NCBI GenBank assembly: GCA_015499995.1
Contig: JADNRV010000170.1
Coordinates: 44,942-108,941 of the forward strand
DNA length: 64,000 bases
Reading direction: 5' to 3'
Source: Flammula alnicola
Lineage: Eukaryota > Basidiomycota > Agaricomycetes > Agaricales > Strophariaceae
In this document: piece after piece, positions 46,719 to 60,547 of the stretch
How the letters are laid out: every line of letters begins with the position of its first letter
Position numbering within the stretch: position 1 is the stretch's first letter
The notes under the pieces: generated by a model
Told to the model about the DNA's origin: nothing
Database searches by the model: none
What the model saw: only the letters and a program-made list of their open reading frames with translations
Translations under genes and position numbers: made by a program

Positions 46719-46899
46719 TACTCTGCCAAATCGTACCTTCCTTTTCGAGGTCTTTGCCTTAAAAAGGAGCGTCGGACATGTCGGAACAATTCATTCTCGA
46801 TCATAGCGCGCGACAAGAGCCGGCAAGTCCCGCTTTACAGGTCCTAGTATCGTGAGGTTTCGCACATACTCGGACCGGTCACAGGTCTAATACTATAGG
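46719..46899 (-). repeat. Right arm of a diverged inverted duplication
   Basis: Inverted partner of 45829-46006. On the minus strand this copy carries ATGATCGAGAATGAATTG and an open frame that runs to 46529 (MIENELFRHVRRSFLRQRPR, then LAEYIESELASRIRVV). I do not recognise the peptide. The arms may be duplicated gene 5' ends that point at each other, or the ends of an old transposon. Confidence 0.7.
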
Positions 46900-47583
46900 C
46901 GAGTCCGACGAACGATTTTTGTTTCCGGAGCACTGTAAGCCAGGCACTTCCTGTCAATTTCAATCGCGTACTCCGGTTCAAACATACTTGCAAGGAACAA
47001 GATCATCTGGTAACTGGAATCGTTTTGTGCAAAAAATTGTGATTGGCTCATTCAGACGTTTTCAATTTTCAGTCACTGGCAAGTGGCTTACGTGGTGTAA
47101 CTGTTGAATCAATATTTATGCGGGCTGTTGCACTGGATGACACAGTATCGTCTGGAGCTCAAAAGCTCGCAGCGCTATGTCCAGTCAACGCGAAACGAGA
47201 CCTCGAATGGGATAGGTTAACTTTAACCGCAACATGTATTTCACAACTCGTCGACAACAGTTTAAGAAGAGCGGCAGACACAGCTAGCATCGCAATACGC
47301 AGTACCTGACGACAAAACGGGAGTTCCACGACGCTTACGCCATTACAGATACGGATGTCCACCGTCGTTGACTATTAGCGGAGCATTGTTCGGAGAGCAG
47401 GAGCAACGCCCATGGAGATCCATTAAGTTCTACCCCCGGTGCCGTCAGTTTAATTGGCCGCAAGAGTATTTGTCGAATTGTCATGTACTGTGAGTATCTG
47501 GCGCTGAGTGACATAGGAAAGAGATTTGACCTATAAAACTCAAGATTTTTTACGATGGATATCCAGCGTTTCGCACCTCACCA
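46900..47583. other. Intergenic with GMC oxidoreductase promoter
   Basis: No gene is seen. A TATA box (TATAAAA) at 47532-47538 lies 46 bp before the GMC oxidoreductase start, a normal distance in fungi. Confidence 0.6.
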
Positions 47584-49908
<2,325 letters not shown>

Positions 49909-50474
49909 TCTGTTTAAGTCAAGTTTCAGGGTTTTATAATAAGAGACTCTCTGTTATATATTCTTTCTTTTGCACACTTCTCTCTTTTGCACACTACATT
50001 CTTCAATACCTGTTTAATACCTTTTCCCTTTAACCTTTAATATCAATGTATCTGTGGTTCAAATAGTTTAAATTATCTCGCCAAATTCATGGTCGATTTA
50101 TAACGTTTGACACGAACATGGGCGGGCGCTTAAATCAAGTAATCCAAGATATGATCGTGGTACTAGTACTCTCGCACGGCGACATAAAATTCACTGCGTA
50201 CATATGGCGTACGGTAAGTACAACCGGCCGTTCATAATTTAAGTAAGCTCTCATGTTCAGCGTATACCAAGATGCTCGGCGCTAAGGCGTAAAAATATAG
50301 GAAAATGTCACAGAGGATAAACAGTACGTAGGTTATGCGCAGAAAAATGCCGAATTGATACAGTGCAGTGTGTGTTATGATACATATATGTGTAGACTGG
50401 GCCAATAACGTATGGCGTAAAAGATCGTGATGTCGTGGTAATATATAACCGATGAAGATCGGTGAAGCGTGCTC
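49909..50474. other. Convergent intergenic region
   Basis: This is the 3' side of both the GMC oxidoreductase (plus) and the unknown gene (minus). No gene is seen. It is AT-rich, with TCTCTTTTGCACAC repeated twice at about 49967-49995. Confidence 0.5.
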
Positions 50475-51397
50475 CTAGTCCCTACAACTTCTTGTTACTT
50501 CCACTTGCAGAAGCATTCTTCCTAGGGCTGGCCGCCACTTTCTTTGTTTTGGGAGCCCCTTGTCTTTCTTGGGAGAACCAGAAACCTTCTTGGGAGCACT
50601 AGAAACCTTCTTATTCATTATGGCGGTCTTCTCTTCAAACGTCACGACTTTGACAGGCTCTCCAGTGCGTCTCGGCCTCTTTGGCATTTGGCGGTAGTCA
50701 GCCGCCCATCCGCTCGGATCAATGCAGCACGGATCGATATGGGGAGCAACCCCAGTGTCAGGAAATTCCCTAAGCCCTGGCTCAGGGCGAAAGAATGCCT
50801 CATAGGGCGGAAGCTCACTCGAGTTGTAGAAATGAGTCGGAACATAAGCGGCAGCCAGAGGTACCTTCGCAGCTCGTCTCTCCGCCGCAGTTTCATAAGT
50901 GGTGAACGTGGGATGTGGCGCGTCAGTCTCCGCGCAGTGTGTACCGTAGGGATTGGCACAACAGCCAGCCTTGCGTTTGAGGGAAGCAAATCCACCAGCA
51001 GCGCGTTCCGCACAATGCGGGTTCTCGTCTTCGTAGAGACGACCCAAGCGCTCTTGCTCCAAAGATTCGTCGCGGGCCTTGGTACTGGTGGACATCATCG
51101 GGACGCAAGCCTGGAGGAACTTGTTGCTTCCACCATTCTGCCGGTTCCATTGTCGAGGTCTTCCATCCTGATGTTGGACAGGTTACGACTATAAATGCGT
51201 CTTGGGTCGTGTTTTTTGGCGAGCGAGATTTCGTCGACCGGCGGTGGTGGAATATAGGCGTTATCCAAGCCAAGTTTGTCGTTGAGAGTTTCATATATAG
51301 CATAGACGTACTCGTCCTGGGCTTCAGGGACATTAAGGAGATCGTAATCGAAGCCGTAGCCTGGCTGTTCAACTAGGGTAACTTCGGAAGCAGACAT
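50475..51397 (-). CDS. Unknown protein with acidic N-terminus and basic SPKK-type tail
   Basis: I do not recognise this gene. The N-terminal part (51397 onward) reads MSASEVTLVEQPGYGFDYDL, is acidic and contains AYIPPPPVDE. The C-terminal part, from 51098 to 50475, begins near RDESLEQERLGRLYEDENPH, contains Cys-rich KRKAGCCANPYGTHCAE and PHIDPCCIDPSGWAADY, and ends in a Lys-rich tail with repeated KKVS and SPKK units, as in DNA- or RNA-binding tails. The two parts lie in different frames. A 56-nt GTGGAA...CCAAG intron (about 51138-51083) would join them in phase, or one base is missing. A TATA-like TATAAATA lies about 180 bp upstream on this strand. Both parts look like real coding sequence. 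Confidence 0.6.
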
Positions 51398-52972
51398 GGC
51401 AAGATGAGTGGTGATGTTGGAGATGTGTGGGAGATGAGGAGGGCGTTAAGATAATTAAACAGATTATAAAAGCAAAGGAACGTTGGCGCTTTGATTCTCT
51501 CCTGGAGTTCAAAGCGGTAGAAGTGAAAGTAGAAATTATGTCTGAGGGAGAAAAAGCGTCTAGACGTGTAAGGGTATTTATACACTTTTGCGAATAGATA
51601 TTGATGGATGTGCGTGGCACGAATCGCGCACTTTCCTTCCCAGATTTTTCTGGCCCGGGAATCCTGGCGTCCAATTTCCAACGCGAGTCAACAGTTGGCC
51701 GAGAGAAACGCCACTCCCAATCGTGGGTGACACCGCTTTAGATGACGGTGACTTTATTGAGAAACACTCCGCATTGTGCAAATGCGAAGGACCAAGCGTC
51801 AACCAAAGAGAACGGTGGTAGCAAAGTCCAAAGGGAGAAATGACACCCTGCCGTGATAGGCTTTCCCAACCCGAGCTGTCGAGATGTTGATTGAGCTTCT
51901 GACAAAGGATCAATGGGCCGTCAGGCATTCGGAGCCGCTCGTGTAGATCTAGAAAGGAATTTTAACGGTATGTAAAGTAAACGATCGGAATTCGTTGATC
52001 ATGAGAATGAGTTTGTTTATGCGAGACAAAGGAAGTCATCCTTGCATTGTGCGTTGCATTGACCAATGTCGGGCCACCGTTCCTTTTCGGGAAAATCCGC
52101 TTGGGCGCTTAAATCCGAAGTCTAGAACACAGAAAGAGTCAACGAAAACTTCAGTTCAGATGTTATGAAACGGCCACCTCGTGCTTTGGTGGATACTTGG
52201 CCCCTCTTCGAATTTCATGTGTTGATCAGGTGGGCTGACCATGAAGGGAATTTACATACCTTACACCGTATTTTCCAGATTCACACACATCCTGTAAGGC
52301 AGTCATCACGCCCGATGAAAACATGAACCTGACTTACTGCTAGCGCTAGGTTCAACTCGTAAAACCATGAGTCCTTTATAGAAAATGTGCACATTCTCGT
52401 CGTAGGCTGGGCAATTTCTGAGAGATTTGGTGGGCTGGGGTCGCCCGCACTTAACAACATTGACCATCACATGGATCACAGACACCGGTCGCCTGGAGGC
52501 AAACCTGGACCGCACGCATCCAAGGATCTACTTATGTTGATCAACATCAGCACACGAGAGCAATGCGCGGAGGCACTCAGCATAATATGACATCCCTTTA
52601 CTCCTTCACATGGTCACATCTGCACATGAGAACCCTGCATGCAAGAATGCGCCACCACCGACGACCAGGCTAAGGAAGATGCGGAATGCAAAAACGTATG
52701 CAACAGGAGCTGGACAATGGTGACACCTTGATAATATTACATCACCGTCACCAGACTTCATTCCCATATTAGTACCCCCTAGCATCAAAACAGCCCATCT
52801 CAGTCCAGAAAAACTGACAACAGGAATGATAAAAAAGTGAGTTTTATTGGGTGAATCTACCGCATCTGACAGGAGGGGGTTTACGTCGAACGATGACAAT
52901 CTATGTAGTCAACTACATCGCGGCGAATCAGAAATTGACTTCGCGCGCTTCAGAAAGAAGAAAGTTACCTGT
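51398..52972. other. Intergenic, no supportable gene
   Basis: There are 1.6 kb between the unknown gene and the MPP-beta 3' end. Open frames at 51578-51928 and 52306-52899 have no family resemblance. Nothing repetitive was noticed. Confidence 0.45.
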
Positions 52973-54572
52973 CTAGTAAATCAAGGACGACATGTCGTTA
53001 CGGATACGGTTGTAATCCAAAAGACCCTCAAGGCTTCCAACAGCGGCAATGGCAATCTAAGAGTACGGCGTCAGGGAATAGATACCATACATAAGAAAAA
53101 CAGAAATGACGCACATCCTTATCCCAGAGGTATTTCTGTGCAACACGCTTGATCTCATCGACAGTAACAGCATCAACAGCGGTTTCGATCTGCTGAGGAG
53201 TGAATCTCCTTCCGCTGGTAACGAGCTGGCGGCCAATATCCTCGGCAACGGCGGTGGTGCCGTCAAGACCCAAAAGGAGACCAGCCTTGAGCTGGCTCTT
53301 GGCCCTCTCGACCTCGACTGATGTAGGCGCAATGCTCATGCGCGTCCACTCCCTCAGTGTGAAGTGGGTCAGATCATCGAGGTTCATCAGGTTCTCAGAG
53401 ACAAGGTAGATACCCCATAGGCCAGTGTCGGAATACGAAGTAGAGAACGACATGAACGAGTTGGCGAGGTTGTTCTGCGAGATGATGTGGGAGAGGCGGG
53501 AGGAGGTGAGCGACGCGCTGCCAAGGCTGCGGTCCCAGTTTCCGAAGATGCTCTGCATGACCATCATGGGGAAGTAATCTGGCGAGCTCCAGCCGACACC
53601 CTCAACAGCAATGGCAATGTTGGCAGTGGGCAGGTCGTCGTCACGGATGCGGACCTCAGAGCCGACGAAACTTGTCTTGGGATGCGACAGGCGCCCAAGG
53701 GGGATGGGGTTGGGCGAGACAGGCAGGGAAGAGAAGTGCTTCTTGGCGAGCTCAACGAGCTCGTCGTGCGAGACACCACCAGTACCAACCAAAACCATCC
53801 TGTCGGCGGTGTAGTTGGTCTTGATGTAGGACGCGAGGTCGTCTCGTTTTATCGAAAGGATGTTGGCTTTGGGCCCGAGGATGGTTCTTCCGAGAGCTTG
53901 ACCTATTTAATGAATGACCATAAGCACCAAGCCAGAAATAGACTTGTCATACGAGACGTACCCTGGAAAGCGACGGCATGTAGATGGTCAAAGACGACCT
54001 CCTCAAGCTGCTTGTCGACCTCCTGCTGTTCCCTCAAAATAACGTCGCGTTCTCTCTCGATTGCTGGCGCCTCCAACTTCGAATTCTGCAGGATATCGCT
54101 GATGATATCGACAGCCGCTGGGACGTCCTTCCTGAAGCTCTTGGCGTAATACACGGTCTGTTCCCTTGAGGTGTAGGCATTGAGGTGGGCACCAAGGTTC
54201 TCAACCTCGAGCTCGAGAGCGTGTTGCGAGCGACGGCCGGTACCCTTGAAGGCCATGTGCTCAAGGAAGTGAGCTGTGCCATTCGTCTTGTCTGTCTCCG
54301 CGCGGCTTCCTGCATCAATCCACACACCGACCGTAGCGGTCTGTGCGTGAGGCTGAGCCTCTGTGGCGACTGTCAAGCCATTTGAAAGTGTCGAGATTTC
54401 GGTGAACGGAGAGGCGGGGACGTTGTGTGCTGTCGCGAAGCCACGTAAAGCTCGCTGGTCATTTTTTTGCCCCGTTAAGTTCCTGCTGAAAATTTATGAT
54501 AGATGTACAACAACTAACCGGGTTGCGCGCAGCGCTCTTGAGGACACGGCTGAGAACCGTTCTAGAGACCAT
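52973..54572 (-). CDS. MAS1: Mitochondrial processing peptidase, beta subunit
   Basis: Catalytic subunit of the matrix peptidase that removes presequences from imported proteins (M16 zinc metalloprotease). Four exons (54572-54519, 54454-53962, 53902-53115, 53056-52973) sum to 1419 nt, giving 472 residues, normal length. The N-terminus is an Arg/Ser-rich presequence ([27 protein letters not shown]). The zinc motif HFLEH (HxxEH) is in [20 protein letters not shown], with the distal Glu in the [20 protein letters not shown] block. The C-terminal half carries [16 protein letters not shown] and [20 protein letters not shown]. The intact HxxEH separates it from the inactive core I protein of complex III. 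It is divergent from the CoA-transferase. Confidence 0.96.
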
Positions 54573-55022
54573 GGAAGCACGAAACCAACGGTTAAACAAG
54601 TTTTTTGGAGAAAGCACTCTGCTCGGAACATCACGCAAGCACCCCAATCGGACTCTGCCGGAGCCAAACGGCAGTCATGTGACCTCCGCACTCGTTTCAA
54701 GTTTCAACAACAATTTGAATATTTACCAAGTTCTCTATCTCAACCCATTGGTTGCTTCTATAAATCTGGGTGGGGTGTTACAACTTCTCCACCAAGGCTA
54801 ATGGGGAAGCTTGTAAAGCTTATACTAAGTCTTTTGATTCTTCGTCATCCTCTTTCGTCACGGGGACTCGGTTCGGACGGGTACAAATCCGCATCGTACA
54901 TACTCTAGGTTCTCCGGTTTACTTACTAGGACTTTAGCCAACTGCGTCTATCGCTGACTTTTGTCACTGCTTACATCTCCGGAACTTATCTGGCCCGTAA
55001 TTGTTCTCTATTTTCTGCCACC
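54573..55022. promoter_or_regulatory. Shared divergent promoter, MPP-beta / CoA-transferase
   Basis: These 450 bp lie between the two start codons. The plus-strand frame at 54363-54908 runs through MPP-beta exon 1 and this promoter and is a shadow. No clear TATA box was seen on either side. CCAAT occurs at about 54643-54647 and, inverted as ATTGG, at about 54748-54752. Confidence 0.5.
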
Positions 55023-57060
55023 ATGACCACCATAAGCTCTGCACCCTCCACTGGCGCCAGTGCCGTACCTGATCAGTTAAAGTCGATCTGGATATCCAAC
55101 GGGCTTCCAGAAAGATTCATATCCCACCTAAAGCTCACAGGAAACCAGGACGCTGTCGGACCGTCATCTTTTCGACTGGGATTAGCTGCCCAGGTTTGTT
55201 GTCTTGTACTGAAACAATTCCTCATAATATTAATTTTTGAGAAACGAACGACAGATATCGATCGGTCTTGCAGGCTTATCCGCTGCATATGTCCACTACC
55301 TGCGCACAGGCGTCGAACAGGATGTTACAGTCGACGCCCGACATGCGGTGCTCTCCTTTCGTAAGCAAAACTTTGTCATCTATTCGATCGTGTTGACCCA
55401 TGGTGTCAATGGAACCCAAAACACACAGACAGTGAAGCGTGGTATACAGTGGACGATGCAGTACCCTCTGGGGAGATATGGGACAACATAGCGGGGCTCT
55501 ATCAAACGAAAGAGGGTGGCTGGGTAAGAATACACACCAATTTCCCTCAGTAAGTAACGTTCCGACCATTCGTAGATTATTTAGTAATCCCGTCTAATTT
55601 TATTAACAGCCATCGAGCCGGCGTCCTCGACGTCCTCAACATCTCAGAAACCCCAGATTCTCGAGCAACTAAACCCGATGTCGCCCGTGCCATCCTTACC
55701 TGGGACGGACAAGCACTTGAAGAGGAATGTGCTAAGCGCGGTATGTGCGTCTTCAAGCTACGCACCTTTGAGGAATGGGAGCGGACGGAGCAGGGTCAGG
55801 CGTTAGCTGACACACCGGTGGTTGATGTAAGAAGCGTCGGTGAAGCCCCGAACAGGACTTTCGGGAAGACGAATCCGAGCAAGAGGCCTCTCGCAGGTGT
55901 TAAAGTACTTGACCTGAGTCGCGTGTTGGCGGGGCCTGTGGGCGCGAGGGCACTTGCTGGTACGTATCTTCTTTCTCGTCGTCCAAGCCGATCGGAAATA
56001 ACATATGTCGTATGCTCGCCTTTGGTTCGATTTATCTATTGCAATAGCCCATGAAGCAGAAGTTCTCCTCATCACTTCCCCGAATCTCCCATCTCTGCCT
56101 CTTCTCGATGTGGAGACGTCGCTCGGGAAGCGAACGACACAGCTAGACCTCAAGGATAATAGTGCAATGGATAGAGAGAAATTTGTCCAGCTCGTTAAGG
56201 GCACGGACGTATTCCTGCAAGCTTATCGCCCCAGAGGCATTGAGGCGCGAGGATTTGGCGTTGCCGACGTGGTTAAGATTAAGCAGGAAAATAAGGACGC
56301 AGAGTCGGAAGGCGCGGTGTATGCAAGTTTAAGAGCTTGGGGTTGGGATGGGCCCTGGGCTGGTCGCAGGGGGGTAGGTCGTTTTCTTTCTTTCTTTCCT
56401 TTCAAGCGTCCCTTCTCAATTTGCTTTTCGTACCAATTTTACCTAGTTTGATTCGCTAGTTCAGACAGCCACGGGGTTCAACGCAGACGAAGGCAAAGTC
56501 TACCAGGCGTTCTTGAAATCCCATGGAAAGGAAAGCGAATGGACGCCTCGCCCGTTGCCTATGCAAGCGCTCGACCATGCTGCTGGGTATTTTCTGACGT
56601 TTGGCGTTAATGTCGCCCTGGCGAGGATGTTAACCGTCAGTATTGCTTTTTCAAAGTTTCTGCCTTGCTGATGCGAAGACTGAACATGGTGTTGAGAACT
56701 ACAGGAAGGACGCTCGCATGAAGTGCGTATTTCTCTTGCTGCCGTCGGAAAATGGATCCGTTCTCTTGGTCGGCTGGAGCAGAGGAAGCCTTTGGGCCTC
56801 ATATACCACCCTTTCCGGAAAGGACATGGCCTTTGGATGAAGAAATCGGTCGGCTGAGTGTTGGTTGGACTGAGAGGTGGGGTAAAGATCTTCTAAATAA
56901 AGCGGCACTTGGAGAGCCCTTGAGAAGGAGAAGGATGACGGCGCTACGACAAGCGGCTGTGTTTAGTGTTACGCCAGCGAGAGAGGGGTTTTGGACGAAG
57001 AGGAGGGCGACTGGGTGCTCCCATGCGGTTGGATGTGATGATGCTGTGTGGCTTAGATGA
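55023..57060 (+). CDS. Family III CoA-transferase (CaiB/BaiF type)
   Basis: Predicted transfer of CoA between acids, or racemisation of an acyl-CoA; the substrate is unknown. Seven exons (55023-55193, 55255-55360, 55429-55549, 55610-55959, 56048-56373, 56447-56635, 56705-57060) would give about 539 residues. Family features are LGLAAQISIGLAGLSAAYVH and VTVDARHAVLSF early, LAGVKVLDLSRVLAGPVGAR (the CoA-binding start of the second lobe), HEAEVLLITSPNLPSLPLLD, TSLGKRTTQLDL and DVFLQAYRPRGIEARGFG. The Asp expected for catalysis lies in the LPLLDVETSLGKRT or DHAAGYF region; I cannot assign it surely. In exon 7 the frame must slip by one base at about 56776-56780 (CTGGA where CTGGGA is expected) to continue into EEAFGPHIPPFPERTWPLDE. 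Confidence 0.88.
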
Positions 57061-57269
57061 TAAGGCGCCAATTTAATGAGACACCATATCCATTGGTATC
57101 TGACTACACACAGGAATAGAAATGATTGACGCCCCTCACAAGACTTGGAGGTGAGGGCTAACCCCCTTCGGGTGGCAGATACGAGTCCGTTTGGTGTGGT
57201 CTTCGCACAACTTGAAAAAAAAGCCTGCAATTAAACTGAGTGTCAACTGCCATACTTGCTTGTTTAAGT

Positions 57270-57318
57270 CGCGCTGTTCGTCGCCAACCTCAGGCTGTGG
57301 TTGGCGACGAACAGCGCG
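57270..57318. repeat. Perfect 20-bp stem-loop, 9-nt loop
   Basis: CGCGCTGTTCGTCGCCAACC (57270-57289) is followed after a 9-base loop by its exact reverse complement (57299-57318). The stem is GC-rich and free of mismatches, and is far more regular than its surroundings. It could be a transcribed hairpin, a terminator-like or cruciform-forming site, or the remnant of a palindromic insertion. Confidence 0.9.
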
Positions 57319-58537
57319 CTTTGGCAGTGAGGGGCCGCTCGTTATGTACAACACAAGGAGGCCACCAAGAGGCGACAGTATAGATAAAACAAATCACGGA
57401 CTATTAGTTAGACAGACTAGATTACGACGCGACATCCGACATAGGGTAACCTCAAAGGATGTAAACTTGGAATTAAAAAAAAAAAAAAATGTACAACACA
57501 TAACTAAGTATTCGGATCTACTTCCAGTCATACCTATCCCCGTTCCCTTCCTACTCTTTCAGTGACCGTCAAATGGAAAGAATTCCACATGCCTTCACAA
57601 TGTCAAGAGGATCCCACTTTTCATACAGTCGATGCCAGAACTTTCTGATTCCAGGGAAGGATAAAGGGAGGAGTACACAGGAAGGCGATCGTTGTAAACT
57701 GCTTGAATGGACTAGAAACGGATTTAGTGAACCGACGACTTAACGACCTGAACGTACCTCATCCCCTTTGCACCTAGGGAGTATATGGGCTGCTTCACAG
57801 TTCTCCGCACGCTCCCCGGTAAAAAAAAAGCAACAACCATCGCGCTTCTGTATCAGGGAACGAAAATCAGAGGGGTTGTCGGTTGAAAGACTGGCTGTGA
57901 CATGATCATTCAAAGCCTGGTAATCGACAAGGTGCAGGTTTCCTTGGGAAATACGGAGAGAGCACTGAGGGCGACACGGTGTTGGTCGTACTCATTTCCC
58001 TGCTTCGTCATGGTTGGCACTGACTCTGCGCTCGTTGCTGCTCCTCGTCGTTGTAGCCCTCCTGTGGTGTGAAACAATGGCGGTCAGGTGTGTATCGTTG
58101 ATCAATTTCGCAGGTGGGAGTTCCAACACGACGGCATAGCTCGACATGTATATCGCACACATACGCCAAGAAGCCGAACGCAACGCAGACAAATATATCT
58201 CCTGTTGTGCTGCCGCTGCAGACTCGAGATAGAACCGGGGTTGAACCGGGGTGCACATGTCCGCAGACTCGGATGTGCATGGAAAAAGCAAAGCGTGTAA
58301 TTACTGGATAGTCATGTTCAGATGCAGTGTTGTCCTCTTCCACTAAAAAAGACACGAAATACTACGGGAGAATAAGTCTTGTTACCCAGGCGCTGTCGAT
58401 GCTGTGATACGAGAGGTAGGGCTTGGAGTTGATCCTGCCGAATTCGAGGGGATGAGAAGAGCGTCGGAGGCACAAGTCACGTTTCTGATCACGTCATGAA
58501 ATTAGAAAGTAGTCAAATTTGAGGGTACTTCTTGAAG

Positions 58538-58546
58538 TATATAAAG
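58538..58546 (+). promoter_or_regulatory. TATA box of the dehydrogenase gene
   Basis: TATATAAAG lies 76 bp before the SDR start codon, at the usual fungal distance. Confidence 0.6.
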
Positions 58547-58621
58547 GTTAACGTTCAACAAACATTTCTTGTGATTACAAGCGCTATAATCGCTATCGAT
58601 CGTTATTCTTCTTCTACTGTC

Positions 58622-60048
58622 ATGATCCCGAAGTCTGGCCATTCCAGCCGCAATGGCTCTCCTCTCCGCCCTGCGTTCACCGGCACTGCGTCCTACATGC
58701 CAGACAGCATGTCCGTTGCAGACGAGCTGCACCCCGTCATACACGCCGGCCGTGTTGCGCTCATCACCGGGGCTGCCAGTGGTATCGGACGTGCAGCTGC
58801 GATAGAGTTTGCAAAGTGAGTATCGATCGCAATCTCGTTCATTCGGATGTATACATCCGTATTCTTATTTCTATTCTTGTGCTGACGCGGGACAGGCTGG
58901 GCTTAAAAGTCGCCATCGCAGATATCACTCAAGACAAGTTGCAAGAGGTCGGCAAGGAGCTGGCCAAGATTGTGGGCGATGCCAATGTCCTCGTCATACC
59001 CACCGACGTTTCCAAGCTCGACGAGGTCAACAGACTCCGAGATCGTGTCTACGAAGCATGGGGCGAGGTGAGGATAAGCACGGCCTTTCGTTGCTTTTCT
59101 ATACCCCCCATGTCGATGCCATTACGTTGTCTTTGCGTAGCTACCTACCTACCTTCATCTTTCCGACCCGCCTTCCCCCCTACCGCACAAATGCTTACCT
59201 TTATCTAGGTTGCTGTACTCATGAACAACGCGGGTATTGGCAATAAGGGTACTTCCTGGGACGGTATCGAGAATTGGCGCAAGGTCTTCGATGTCAATCT
59301 CTTTGGGTGCGTTCTAATTTCATTCTTACACTCTGCTATTCATCGGCCTCTTTGCAGAATCGTGAACGTGCAGCAGACATTTGTTCCCGTAAGTTTCGCG
59401 CGCTCATCCACGCTTTTTGGTACCGCCTTTCCTGACCATGCTTCCTGCCCACGTTCGTCTTCATAGAGCATGATCCATCAGGAAAATCCGGCATTGGTCA
59501 TCAACACTGGATCGAAACAGGGAATCACCAATCCACCGTACGTGCTTCCTATCTCCCAAAACGATATCGTACCCATTATGATTGTTGAACAAACAGAGGC
59601 AACGCTGCGTACAACGCGTCCAAAGCAGCCGTGAAGAGCTTGACAGAGGGTCTCGCCCACGAACTCCGCGAGAAGGCTAACTGCAACGTCACTGCTCACC
59701 TCTTCATGTACGTTCTCTCTGCTTGCGTTATTCCCTCGCAACCCCTTAATTCCCTCACCTCAGCCCCGGATGGACGTTCACCGGCCTCACAGCTGCTTCT
59801 GGCGCTGAAAAGCCCGCCGGCGCGTGGACCCCAGAGGAGACTGTGGGCTACATGCTTGACAAGGTGCGCGGGGGGATTTCTACATCCTCGTGCCAGACAA
59901 CGAGACGAAGCGCGAGGTGGACCAGCTAAGGATTATGTGGGCTGCGGCGGATATCGCAGAGGGGCGTCCGGCGCTGAGTCGATGGCACCCGAATTACAAG
60001 GCGCTGTACGAGGAGTATATCAGGGAGGGGCTGGCGCAGTTGGAGTGA
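58622..60048 (+). CDS. Short-chain dehydrogenase/reductase (SDR)
   Basis: NAD(P)-dependent oxidoreductase, classical SDR; substrate unknown. Seven exons (58622-58815, 58896-59067, 59209-59306, 59358-59388, 59467-59537, 59597-59707, 59764-60048) would give 320 residues. A 43-residue N-terminal extension precedes the Rossmann start RVALITGAASGIGRAAAIEF (TGxxxGxG). VLMNNAGIGN (NNAG), NTGSKQGIT with the catalytic Ser, and AAYNASKAAVKSLTEGLAHE with the YxxxK pair follow. The last exon needs one more base in a G6 run at 59870-59875 (cgc then six G): with seven G the frame continues DFYILVPDNETKREVDQLRI to the stop at 60048, whereas as written it stops early. Exon 4 is only 31 nt. Confidence 0.9.
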
Positions 60049-60179
60049 GAGGTGGTTTGATTGGAATTACAAAGACAGGATGGGAGAAGGATTTGAAGCA
60101 TGTAAAATGAATACTTAGAATACTTGCTTTGTAGTAAGTTGTATATATTGGATGCGATTTTCTCTTTTATCCTTTTCTC

Positions 60180-60440
60180 TTTCTTTCGCTTTTTTGCTTT
60201 CTTTGTGGCCTTTACGAGTTCCTTTTCAGCTGGTCTCTCGCCTGTACATAATCGCGGCTCGGAGATATTTTCTAGTCTCTCACGACAGACCAAATAATAG
60301 ATGATAGATATTTTCATGCTTCAAGCCGTTCCTTCGGCCTCTTTACTAATACTAGTAAACCGTCGGCTTCACCGATATAGCCACTGAGACTAGTAGCTCG
60401 GTCAATTTTGGACCACCTAACCCTGGCTTCGGCAACTGAT
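60180..60440 (+). repeat. Diverged direct repeat flanking the HNH gene (copy 1)
   Basis: Blocks here recur in the same order at 62500-62750: GTTCCTTTTCAGCTG(G/A)TCTCT, TCTCGCCTGTAC / TTTGCCTGTCTC, GAGATA(T/C)TTT, TTCACCGATAT, CTCGGTCAATTTTGGA / CTCAGTTAATTTCGGA. The two copies bracket the HNH nuclease gene, so an old duplication around that gene is likely. Confidence 0.55.
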
Positions 60441-60547
60441 GGTCTTAAGAAATTTGTCGAGCAAGTCATCTGAGAAAGTAGGTTTCAACAGGAGAAACAG
60501 CTCGATCGAGGCGGCAACGCAACATCGCTCCTTTTCCTCCTTCCTCC

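Larger units (their letters stand above)
57061..58621. other. Intergenic with a perfect hairpin and SDR promoter
   Basis: No protein gene is seen. The stretch contains a perfect 20-bp stem hairpin (57270-57318), a run of 13 A (57477-57489), an imperfect CCCTCAC/GTGAGGG hairpin near 57133-57158, and a TATA box for the dehydrogenase (58538-58546). Open frames at 57992-58355 overlap on both strands and carry no family signal. Confidence 0.5.

Noticed and set aside
54363..54908. 181-codon plus-strand frame
   Set aside because: It is antisense to MPP-beta exon 1 and its promoter, with no family match.
57133..57180. Possible tRNA-like fold (CCCTCAC...GTGAGGG with GGGTGGC)
   Set aside because: No cloverleaf, no TTCRA arm and no anticodon arm can be drawn on either strand.
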